This document shows, one piece after another, positions 34,541-45,241 of a stretch of 64,000 bases of DNA; position 1 is the stretch's first letter; every line of letters begins with the position of its first letter. The DNA is from Macropodus opercularis (Eukaryota > Chordata > Actinopteri > Anabantiformes > Osphronemidae). The DNA is taken from NCBI GenBank assembly GCA_030770545.1, contig CM061090.1, positions 16,836,501 through 16,900,500 on the forward strand, written 5' to 3'. A program made the position numbers and the translations under genes. The notes below the pieces were generated by a model. It was not told where the DNA came from. It saw only the letters and a program-made list of their open reading frames with translations, and searched no databases.

Positions 34541-37500
34541 ATGGCACAGCAGGACACGCCGGAGTCTGGCCCGTCGCGGACCGGGAGAGCGGTGGCTCTT
34601 GCTCGGCTACTGCACCACGAAAGCACCCGCCTGCTCCAGCTATACGTGAGTTAACTGTCCGACCTGCCGTTACGCGTGTTTCCCACTTATGGCTTCAGTG
34701 TGAGCATAACGTAGCTGACTGCAGTGTAATCATGCACACCCCCCCCCCCCCTCCCTGGGGGGACCTAATGGATAGAGTGCATTGGCTCTTTTCCTGCTGT
34801 GCTGCGCCTGTTCTGCCTGATCTCTGTAATCAATGTGCTTGTCACTTTGTGTTAAGTCTGCTATTGATCTACCCAAAGACTGAAGGCAACACTTTGTATC
34901 AAATGGACAAAGAAATGAATAAAATCAATACTTCATGTTTCTTCCAGAAAGAGAAGGAGGTCTTCTTGATGGCCCACACCCCCTCGGACACCGGACGCAT
35001 GGTGTCACTGTCTCCAGACTCCGAGGAGCCCAGCACAGAGGAGCAGGTGCAGCTGCTGCATGGCGCTCTACAGCAGTGCCTGGGGCTGATCCACTGCCTC
35101 ATCCTGAAGGAAGAGGAGGAATGGGGCGAGCTGGAGGGCGACTATGAGACCATGAGGAAGAACGTCCGAGTCCGCCTGGAGCACTTGCTCTACACCACCA
35201 AAGATCTGGTGGAGACAGAGGGCACGACCCTGGAAGTGACCCCCGAGCACCAGTGTAACGAGGTAAAGAGGATGATCTGAAGGCACGACTGGTTTATACG
35301 TGGTGAAAGTACAGCGTGCACGTGCTGTTAGCACATGTATAAACCCCCCATAAAATGACATCAAGTGAAAAAGATGCAGCATTAAATGAAATCAAAATAA
35401 TCAGGCTGCCTCCTTTTGAAATTTTGACACTTTCACAACTAATATTGTGTTTCCTCTAGTCAGTGTTTGTACAGTAACAGCAGATAAAGTTACTGGTTAC
35501 TGCTACTGTTACTGCTACTGACTGCTGAACAGAGATTGTACATGGTGCTGGTGGGATCGGTAGCGGTTCGCCGCTGCGCCACAAGACGGCGCCAGAGATC
35601 CCCTACACTACGTTCAATAACGGTGATCAGCAACTAAGCTGCTTTATACCTGACATGACATGACAAGGACACAAACCCAAACACACAATCAGACAGGACT
35701 GATAACTACATGAATTTATTAAACACAAAGTATTGTAGCGACCCAGCAGGTGGCTGGTGTGGGGGTCTGGTGCAATCAGCCCGGGGGAACTATGGGTAGA
35801 GGGCTATGTAAATAGTTCTGTGTGTGTGGAGTGTTTAATGTGCATTGTTTATTTAAATTGGTGTTATTTGGTGTGTTTTTACGAATAGTTGATTATGTGG
35901 GAAGTGGGTTTTGACCGGCCAGTGTTGTGTTCAAAACCCCCTCCACGGGGGATGGAGCGACAATGAAACGGCTACCCATCTGGCCCTGGCTCTGGAGGGT
36001 CCTGCTTTGCAAGTGCTTGCTGACCTACTTCCAGAGGGTCATCGGGAGCACCAAGCCATCACTGCCGCTCTCAAGCGTCGCTTCGGGCAGAGGATCTCTG
36101 CTGAGCAGAACAAAGAACAGCTAGCTAGCTGCCACAGATAAGATGGAGAGAGCTTAGGGGTCTTTGCCACTGACGTGCAGCTTTACGCCCAACAGCTACT
36201 TCCCAGCTGCAGCCCGGGAGGTACTGAGCCTTCACTCCTTTCTGTGGGGGGTAACACCGGAGCGGCTTCGTCAGCACGTCCGTCTGTCTACACCCCACTC
36301 ACTGGAAGAGGCCCTGAGAGAAGCCGAGCATGCAGGGGAGATACTGGGGGCTGGATCACTAACGGGGAAATGGATACGGGATGAGGCTGTGAGGGACCCC
36401 TCATCCCGTTCCCAACCACCCCTACAAATAGACTGCCCCACAGTGGGACGTTGTGAAGCGGCAATGGGACTGTATCTGGACTGCACTAGTGAACACAGGA
36501 TCCACCATCTGCCTGTTACGATGGTGGGTACTGCCAGAGACTGCTGGTCCCCTCCCCAGGGACTGGACCCCCACCACCACTGAACTGCTAACAGTGTAGA
36601 GAGAAAAGACTGTTATGCCGGGCAAGAAGCTGTTACCTGTGGAGGTGGGGGCGCAACAGTTGAGCCATGAGTTTTGGCTCGCAGACATTACAGATGACTG
36701 CATTGTTGGACTGGACCTGCTGGCCATGTGTGTGTGTCGACGTACCGAGGTCTGCTATCCGTCTCGGTGCGTAGACCATACCCCTCTGGTCAGCCCGGAG
36801 TGCTGTTGGAAAACCCAAAAGACATAGAGGGAGCAGCACAGCCAGGTTCACAGACATTTTCGCTGCCAAGGGTAAGGACTGCACAAGGACAGGCCTGGTG
36901 CAGCATCACATTGACACTGGCGATGCGCCTCCCATTCGTTTGCGGCTGGTGACTCCGGTGGGTCCATGGGTCTGCCGCGGCTGATCACTTTGGGAACTCC
37001 AAGACAGTGCGCCATCTGAGACAACGGTTCTACTGGCCAGGCTGTCGTCAGGACGCCGAGCTTCACGTCCACTGTTGTGACGACTGCACGGCGCAGAAGG
37101 GGCTCACTCAACGCTCACGAGGGCCCCTGCAACAGCACCTGGTCGGGGCGCCCATGAAGAGGGTCGGCGTGGATATCCTGGGCCCTTTTCCCATTACAGA
37201 GGCTGGCAACTGCTATGTCCTGGTGGCCATGGACTACTTGACAAAGTGGCCTGAGGCGTATGCGGTGCCGGACCAGACTGTCACCACAGCAGTCCAGCGT
37301 CTGGTAGAGGACATGTTTTCGTGGTTTGGAGTATCAGACGGACTACATAGTGATCAGGGGCGGAACTTTGAGCACCGTCTGTTTGCCGAGGTGTGTCAGC
37401 GGCTCGGGGTGAAAAAGACCCGGACCACGCCACTCCACCTTCCCTGTGAGGAAGCGAAAACTCACCAACCACTGGCAGGGGCCCGGAGAAATCTTGGACC

Positions 37501-38297
37501 GGATCTCTGATGTGGTGTTTTGGGTTTGCATGCCGGGCCGGGGTTGGAGGGTGGTGCTGCACAGAGACCGGCTGGCACCATACAATTCTAGGGCGCAGAC
37601 CCCAGTGACTGGACTGGAGGACAGTCTTCTGTTGGACACTCCCAGTGCCAACCCAGACAGTAATGGACCTGGGGCAGGGGCTGGCACAGTAAATGAGCCA
37701 CCACCAAGACCGGCCCGTGTCTGAGCAGGACAGGAGCCGGTGAAAAGTTTAATTCAAGGCTCTATGAGTCCAGTAAGGTGTCGACCTTGCTATATTGCTG
37801 CCCAACTCCGGGGGTGACCACAAATTAGAGGAGGGGCTGGAGGGCTAACTGTCACTAATGATGAACTTGCAAGGAGTTGTAAACCATCTGTGAAATTCCT
37901 CAATGGTCCGTTGTGTGTTTAAGTGTCTAGTCCTTAATTGTTTAGGGTTTATTTTGGTTGTGTTGTAACCTACGTTGTTGAGAGTTTCACTCTGAAGTCT
38001 CATGCAGTATTTTATGATCCACCAGGCCATATTATCTCATAAAGCCACTGTATAGGTGCTCAGAGCATAATAAACACCAATGTTCCCCTAAATCTCCTGG
38101 ATTAACTGATAATCGTATTATGTATTTCCACTGGAAATTCTTTGTCTTCTCCGTAGGAAGTCGATGGTGATCAGGGAGGTTTCGGGCTGAAAATATGGAC
38201 CTACCGAGTTCTGCAGGAGCTGATCCACTGGGCTGGCCACGCTGCACAAACCCTCCACGTGCTGCACAAAGAGAGGGAAGGAACAGAAGAGATCTAG
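34541..38297 (+). CDS. cntf: Ciliary neurotrophic factor-like cytokine
   Basis: Three coding exons: 34541-34645, 34948-35262 and 38157-38297, all phase 0, giving 186 residues (human CNTF has 200). CNTF is a four-helix cytokine of the IL-6 family that signals through a gp130/LIFR receptor complex and lacks a classical signal peptide; none is visible here either. The N-terminus MAQQDTPESGPSRTGRAVAL leads into a helix ending LLQLY at the first intron, where mammalian CNTF also has an intron. Exon 2 carries EEQVQLLHGALQQCLGLIHC and a DYETMRKNVRVRLEHLLYTT helix. Exon 3, GGFGLKIWTYRVLQELIHWA, matches the conserved last helix of CNTF. Position directly after zfp91 on the same strand supports the name. 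A related cytokine (cardiotrophin or the fish M17 type) is the main alternative. Mammalian CNTF has only one coding intron, so the second intron here is notable. Confidence 0.75.
35734..37860 (+). mobile_element. Defective Ty3/gypsy LTR retrotransposon in cntf intron 2
   Basis: It starts at a TGTAGCGACCC motif typical of fish gypsy LTRs. Then come remnants in order: a gag-like region at about 35911-36380, a protease-like segment near 36490-36710 (an NTGST in place of the usual catalytic DTGS) and the beginning of the reverse-transcriptase region at about 36900-36960. It then jumps directly to a zinc-finger and integrase core at 36990-37510, followed by a short C-terminal tail to 37724. Nearly all reverse transcriptase and RNase H are missing, several frames are broken and no intact 3-prime LTR was found. 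It is inactive. The right boundary is approximate. Confidence 0.8.
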
Positions 38298-39758
38298 ATG
38301 TATTTATTTACAAATGGAGCCATTTATACAATCCACATTAAATATCACACAATGTGGACTCCCTGTTAACACTACAATACTGCTTTACTAAAGCAGTAGT
38401 AAAGCAGCTCCTTTAACACAGCTCAGTAGCTTTTCTCAGACACTGGCATTTCAGTGCTAGAATGACCTCTAGTTTGTTGCTGTGTGAAGTGGCTGTTTGA
38501 CTGTATATGCATTTCTTTTTTTATAGAGCATAGTGTGTTATTTATTGAGAACTATTTTGTCTTTGATTACTATTTACCTGCTGTTTATAACACTCCGTTA
38601 CTACTAACTGCTAGAATGTAGCCAAACCTAACGACTGATAAACTGTGAATCGTGTGCAGCGGAACATGTAATAACTACGATAACAAGTGCTGTAGCTTTT
38701 ATTGTGTTCAACCTAAATAATTCCATATCTCTCTGATTGTTGATGGCCAGTGCAGTCTGTGATGCTCGAGTATCATGTTTGCTGCTGAATGTGCTGCTAC
38801 AACTATTAAATCAGTGGCTTTCAAGCATTAGCATCTCTGCCTCCTTTGGAAACGAAACACAGAATGTGGGAACAATTGCCCTGGACTGACATTTCACTGT
38901 AGCATTGCACCGTATGTAGCACTCTACACCTAGACCACGTCACTGTAGTATTTATCTGTTCTACTCTGCATGAACCCACTGGATCAAGGAGTCTTTGCTC
39001 GTATGGTGAATTTTCTGAATGTATGATTTGTATGTCTTCTCTGCAATGAAGATTAAAACAGTCATACAAAATGTCTTGTTGATGCTGACCTTCTTTACCA
39101 ATACCCCACTTCATTTATTGGTGACACTGTAATTACCCATTGCCCAATCTTTCTTCTGATTTACTCTATCAGAAGATACTCTTTACAGTATATATCCAAC
39201 CATGGTACTGACCTGTTGCTAAGTAACCTATTTAGATGCAAAACTAGGTTCTTTGTTCATACCACTTGTCTTTGTCTTAATTGTGTTTCCATCCTTGTCA
39301 ATGTAATTGTCTGACATGACCGAGTCAATGTTTATGAAGAGAGGTATGTTGAAGAAATGTCTAAGAAATTAAGCAAAGAAAAGGCCTGTTCCAAAAACAG
39401 TAACTGAATAAAGTAAACCTACTTACTAGTGTCAAACATTCAGACCATATACTTTAGAAGCCCCCTCATTTTATCAAATTGTATTTAATGATACTGTGGT
39501 TATATCCGTATTTATGTATTAGTGGTTTGTTAATGTCATTTTGGATCGTTTATTTAAATGAACCATAACATTTATAGAATGTAGTGGACTTAAGATATTT
39601 AAATTTTAAATATAGAGGAGCCGACGCATAGATTCGTAGAGGATGGAGTAAGTCTGTGTTTGGGTGCTCCCCATTTTACCATTAGAACCCCAAAGGATGT
39701 TGTGCACATGCGCGTTGTGCAATCTACCGGAGCGCGAGCGGTAGCGAAGGGAGTCCTA
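38298..39758. other. cntf 3-prime flank and upstream region of the next gene
   Basis: AT-rich, no gene seen. AATAAA at 39407-39412 is a candidate polyadenylation signal. A GC-rich, CpG-rich start region begins at about 39690 with a CATGCGCG (partial NRF1-like) motif at 39708, consistent with a housekeeping-type promoter for the gene at 39759. Confidence 0.5.
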
Positions 39759-42700
39759 ATGGCGGAGAATGTACGCTCGCCTTTTGACTACCGGGAGCCA
39801 CCGACTCTCGACAGCGACGGGGATGGGAGCAAACCGCCGCCGCCACGGGGGTGAGTGAGCCCGGCGATCCTCCGGTTTGCCTGGCGTTTGTACCCCCCGC
39901 CAGAGATTTGTGCACAAAAAAAATGCACAGGGACGCACGCGCCGCCGCGATCGTGCACATACGTCTAGTTAACGTTAAGAGCCTTTATTCGCGTGCATGA
40001 TTTTAGCGTTGTTGCAGAAAGCGGAGCAGGAAAAGCTGATTTCGTCGGGGCTTTGGCTGCAGCTGTCGTGTCCTGCGAGGCTGCGTCTCTCCCCGGCCGC
40101 CCCGGGTCGGCTTTCATGTCCAGCCTTTAGACTTTGGTGTTTTGACGGCACACAAGTCCGCCGTTAGCCACTGGAAGCTAACAAGCTAGCGGTGGTTTAG
40201 CATTTCTGTTAGCATGCGACCAGCAGGAATCATCTGTGCGAGCCGATCGGCGAGCTGCCCGCTGTCACTGTGCATGTCTGTCTGCTCGGGCTGCACATCA
40301 CTACACACGTGTTCGTTTAAATATGCTCTCAGACCTACCGACCTGATGTAACACTTGATCCCGACTCGTGGCTTGTTTGGCTATGAGTAAACAAAGTTGC
40401 TGAGCGCGACCAAAATGCTACTGAAAACAGTCACTGTCACTTGGCTCCGTGAATCCGACAACGCGCAGTAGAGGGAATCAGTCCTAGGTAGTAGCATTTA
40501 TACAGCCTGGCGTCCCTGAATGTAGGGGTGGGGCCGTCTTAAGTATAGTGATTAAATCCCTAATGATGGCTGAGATTGTAGTCTGCAGAACAGCAGCGCC
40601 TTTGAAGTACATCACATCACTTCACCCCTGACATCTATTTTCTTTCTCAGTAGCCGAACTGTGACCTATTATCACCCGGTTTTCCTCGTAGCTACATCTT
40701 CAGCAAGCAATGAACAGTAACACGTGTTGAATTAGCTCGGCTTAGATTATGGCAGCTGGACATTTCACCTCTGATTAAAGTTGGTAGGGGACCTCACATA
40801 AGCCTGAATAGACTTAATAGATGGAACGTGGCCTGTGACTAGATCTAACAGCCAGGCTGCCTTTCTACAGTTAAATGTTACCCACAATTTATGATAATCT
40901 TAACCTGTCTGTGTTATATCTTGACTCATTTATGCCTGTAGCTTGTAACAGTGTAACAAGTTTCCAGGAGGATTTCTTTTGCTTGTCAAATGGAAGCCAT
41001 GTATTTTAGGAGAGTAGGGAGTAGGAGAACAACAAACACACTGCTGTCACTACTGCTGCCTCCATCACTGGATAAGTAATTTCCAGCCTTATTGTTTTTG
41101 TGGATGAGTCACCGCCTAATGGCAACATAATCAGACTGAAGTTATGCTTTGCTTCAGGCGTTACAACATACAGCTAATTTCGGCTGTCGTTCATCCAGAC
41201 ATTCACCGGAGGAAAACCTTGCGTCCTGTTCCGTCTGAATGTGTCGTTACGCTAAATAAAGCCTGGCTTTTGTTTCTTACAGACGTGTGTGTGGGAGAAA
41301 AAGGAAGGGGACACCTGTGAAGGTGTGTGATCGAGCGTATGTAACAGAAGATGAGGAGGAGGAGAGCATGTCAGAACACAGCTACAGCCCTGGTATTTAT
41401 AGATGCACACACACTTTGCTTGTTTTTGTTTTTTTTTCTCACTCTCATGCTTATGGAAAACAGGTTTATGATAGTTGTAATTAGCAGCATATTGTAGCAA
41501 AAACAGACACTCTAGCATAAAGCCTGTGGTTTATGTTATGGTTGGATATGAATCTGCTTTACACCTAAACGTCTACTCTGTCCCAGGTGATGGCCAGTAT
41601 CCAGAGGGAGCAGAAGACCGTCTTGCTCCACCTGGCAGTCCTTACTACCTTCCCGATCCCAGTCAGCTCTGGTAAGAAGCACTAATACTGTAGTAACCAT
41701 GCTCTGCTGCTTTTGTAGTAATGTTGGTGGTGCATGTTGCTAAAGTTAGTTTATGCTGACAGCGTGCCAGAGTTGGGGGAGGAGGGAGCGAGCGGTGTGC
41801 GAGGCCCAGTGCTCTTCCATCCACCTCCCAATTGTCGGATTCGAGAAGTCCACTGTGGGACCCAGGTGCGTTTGGTTGTCATAGCAATCCGAGACATCGC
41901 CAAAGGGGAAGAGATCACAGTGGACTATAGTCTAACCGACTGGGGCGAGAATGCAATGGTGAGCAACTAACACGAACAAAACAAACAGTAAATCCCATGA
42001 AATGACAAAGCCTATTACCAGTATTGGCTATGAAGCAGTATCATTGTTGTCCAGAATCTATTTAAAACACACACTGAGCCACAGTGTTAGACACGCTGAC
42101 ATGTTGCTTTATCTCCATGAACCTGGCTATTGTAGTGCAGTTAATCCCAATTACACCATCAGTCTGCCAGTAAAACAAGCGCAGTAAAAGTGTGGCTGAA
42201 AATAGTCACTGCAGATCCATTAAGTGATCTGAGAATGCAGTCGTACCAGTTTCATAGGACAATTTCAAAAGTAGGTGTCAAAAGAGTAGTCAGAAATTAT
42301 AAATTTGTATATCTGTGATTATTGTCATTGTATAAATCTGTCTCTCCCCAGGAGGATGAAGCGGGACCCCACCCCCTGTCCCTTTCTGTTTCTGACTACC
42401 TTACCCCCTCCTGGTCACTGTCACCTTCATCCTCCCCACTCACTCACTCTGAACCCAGTGACTCAGACCGTGAGGAGGATGAAGAGGAGGAAGACGATGA
42501 CGACGACGATGACGACGAAGAAGAGGAAATTGAAGAGTTGAGAGGCCGAATGCTTCGCCGCCGCAAGAAGCGCAAGATGCCGGCAGCTGTCAGTTCAAAG
42601 AAGAAGAGCACACCCACCTCTTCTAGAGGCCCCGGGCGCCCTTGCGCCTCCTTTTCTCGGCCAACAGCTGTTGCACCCCCAGTCAGATCCCAATCCCAGC

Positions 42701-45241
42701 CCCCAGTGGGCACCCTAGCTCCCCCCACTACCAACATCAACAATAACATTAACATAAACATTGGCAGCTCCAGTGGTGCCACGATGAGCCGGCGGCAGCA
42801 CTGCCCGTACTGTGGCCGCCACTATCGCTCTTTGGCCCGGCACCTGGAGAAACACCACGCCAACCAGCCTGAAGTCAGGACAGCCATGGAGCTGGCACAC
42901 CTCCACACACACAGCTCTTCAAACGGCAGCTCCTCACATCCTCAACCCTCATCCTCGTCCTCCACCTCGGCTACTCACAGTCACTCCTTTGCTGTCCCTC
43001 AGCCCTCTTCTTCCAACCCTGCACCCCCGTCGCTTTTCTCCAGAAAGAAGGATTCTCCAACTACCCGTTCAAGTGCAGGCAGCGTTTCGTTCTCCCTCTC
43101 GCTTTCACCACCTTCTTCAACTCAGCTTGCACCCTCCAAGAAGCCGCCAAGCTTACCACTGCCTGCCACAAAGAGGCCCACACCTCCGATGGTGGCAAGG
43201 GTAAAGAGCCCATCACCTCCTCCTCCGTCTCCTCCCAAAAGAGGTCGCAGGATGAAGAGGGAGAAGCATGAAGAGCAGCAGAAGGTGGAGAGCTCGAGAA
43301 GTCAAGACGAGCTGGTTCCTCCTCCCACCCCAGAGCCTGACATAGATCCAGAAGAAGATCTGGATTTGAGTGGCGAAGGGGAAGATGATGCACCAGAGGA
43401 GAAGAATGGAGAGACTGTAAGGTGCGGTAATAGCTGAATTTGATATTTCGCCTGATCTTGTTGGCTTTTTCATATAATGTGTTTTTTAACCTGCTATTCA
43501 AAATATTTTTTTCTCTCTCTGATTTCCAGCACACATAGACATCACATGTCTCCATTGTTGTCTTCCCTCTCCTGTCTGGTGCTCTACCTCCGCCGCCAGC
43601 AACATTCCGCTTTCCTGTCTTTAACCCGCTCGCCTCACTCTGCTGAGGCCTGGCGTCTGCTCTGCCATTCCAGCCTCTCCCTTCTCATCCTCTACAATCG
43701 GCACAGAGAATGTGAGGTAGCCAAGCTCACTATCCAGGACTACCGCAACCGCATCACCCCTCAGGCCAGCTCCAGCACTAGCTCCCCCACCGGTATGGAA
43801 GCCCTCTTGTCCCCCTTTGAACGCCAGGTGCTTTGTCACCTCCCACGGGCTGGTGTTTTAGGCAAGCGTGGTCGCATCCAGCCGCTTATTCTCCCACCAC
43901 ACTGTGAATCCTGCCTTGATCTGCTTCTTCAAACTAGCCCGAATGTGGGCGTGGACCCAGACAGCCCCTATGTCTTCTCCAGACCATACCACTCTCCCGC
44001 CACCCCTCTCCGTGGTACAGACCTTTTAAGAAACCTCGCACGATCCAGCGGGGCAAAAAACCCCGGAGCACTGACGGCGACGCGCGTACGACGACAAGTA
44101 GCCATCCTCACCCAGCTGTTGCTATTAGAGGAGAGTGAGGGCCAGGGTGGCGCTACCAAACGCCTGGAGGACTTCCTGGAGCGAGAGTACCACGTGACCC
44201 AGAACTGCTCCACTATCGTACGTGATCCAGCACTGATGGGCCGCGTGGGACGTGTTGTTCTTTACGGAGAGAGAGAGGGTGTGCTATTCAGAGGGATGAG
44301 CCTGCAGCACATCTGCCTTGAGCTGGATGGTGAGGAGAACATAGCATTTTCTGTCTACAGAAACAATGGTATAACACCAGGGTATAACACCAAAGAGTGA
44401 TATTTTAAAAAGGTTTCTGGTTGAAATACCAGGATACTGTATGTATACGACATATGCAATTCACAAAATGTTAAATATATGTTTGATTTGAAATGCTTTT
44501 AGTAAGTCATTGCTAGTGGCATCACAATGCATTCTGAGTAACATGCTGAATGAGCATACTGATCGTGCTGTACTGTAGATATTTTGTGACTAGTGTGGCA
44601 GTAATCTAATAATACTCCTATTAGCCAGGCATCTTTTTAATGCTTCCTAAAGAACGTTCCTTGTAAAAACATAACAGTACTGCTGTTCTCTTTGTGACTC
44701 TGTTCTATAGTGATGTCTGGAAATTCAGGAGATTCCTTTTCAGAAGACTCTGAGGCTGAAGAAGAGAAGGAGGAAGCTAAGGAGAAATCTGAGGTGTTGG
44801 TGAAGAAGAAGGGACCAGGGCGGCCACCACGTAAGAAGAGAGCCCCAGTTCCTTCTCCAGTTAGTCCATCTGTAGCCAATGCTCATAAGAGGAGATGTGT
44901 TCCACCCAAATCAGGTAACTCTAAATTAAAAGCTTCTGTCCCATGCACACACAAATGTGATGCTGTTTGGTAAACACGTGAACGTCTGTGTCATAGGGAA
45001 GCGAGGTGTGTTGAAGCGTCCCTGGTCAGAGGCAGAGCGCGTAGCAGTAGAGACGCACCTGAAGAGAAACCTCATGGAGCTGCGAGTCCCAGCGAAGGCA
45101 GACTGCGAGCGCTGCCTCGAGCTCTGCCCCCTGCTGGTGAGCAACCAGCGAGACTGGAGGGCAATCAAGTTCTACGTCCACAATCGCATTCAGCTGCTGA
45201 AGAAGCAGGGGAGGAGGGAAAGCGCTGCTGCGGTCTGCTAG
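39759..45241 (+). CDS. SET-fragment / C2H2 / Crypton-recombinase-like / SANT-like fusion protein
   Basis: Eight exons: 39759-39850, 41283-41392, 41587-41671, 41763-41958, 42352-43421, 43530-44329, 44711-44914, 44997-45241; 933 residues. Residues about 100-160 resemble the second half of a SET domain: PPNCRIREVHCGTQVRL and then IAIRDIAKGEEITVDYSL. An acidic run (about 200-220), basic RRKKRK and RGPGRP motifs and a single C2H2-like finger (CPYCGRHYRSLARHLEKHH) follow. The 43530 exon resembles tyrosine recombinases of Crypton elements: LILYNRHRECEVAKLTIQDY, GKRGRIQPLILPPH, YVFSRP, then GTDLLRNLARSSGAKNPGAL. The end, KRPWSEAERVAVETHLKRNL to WRAIKFYVHNRIQLLKK, is a SANT/Myb-like module found with such recombinases. 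The GHD...Y catalytic end is not recognisable, so activity looks lost. Introns in every module argue for a host gene. ATG 39759 sits in TAATGG; in-frame ATGs upstream (39660) are possible. Nuclear, chromatin or DNA binding is inferred. Confidence 0.8.
42466..42535 (+). repeat. Acidic GAN-codon tract in the SET/Crypton gene
   Basis: A run of GAG/GAA/GAC/GAT codons encodes about 25 almost uninterrupted Glu and Asp residues. It is a coding low-complexity tract, probably replication-slippage prone. Confidence 0.85.

Noticed and set aside
34486..35280. 264-codon frame spanning cntf exon 1, intron 1 and exon 2
   Set aside because: Runs through the intron and reads exon 1 in the wrong frame. The spliced three-exon model matches CNTF length and helices.
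36990..37724. Integrase-like frame as a domesticated host gene
   Set aside because: Flanked by gag and protease remnants of the same element, with frame breaks and no host introns; best read as a dead retrotransposon.
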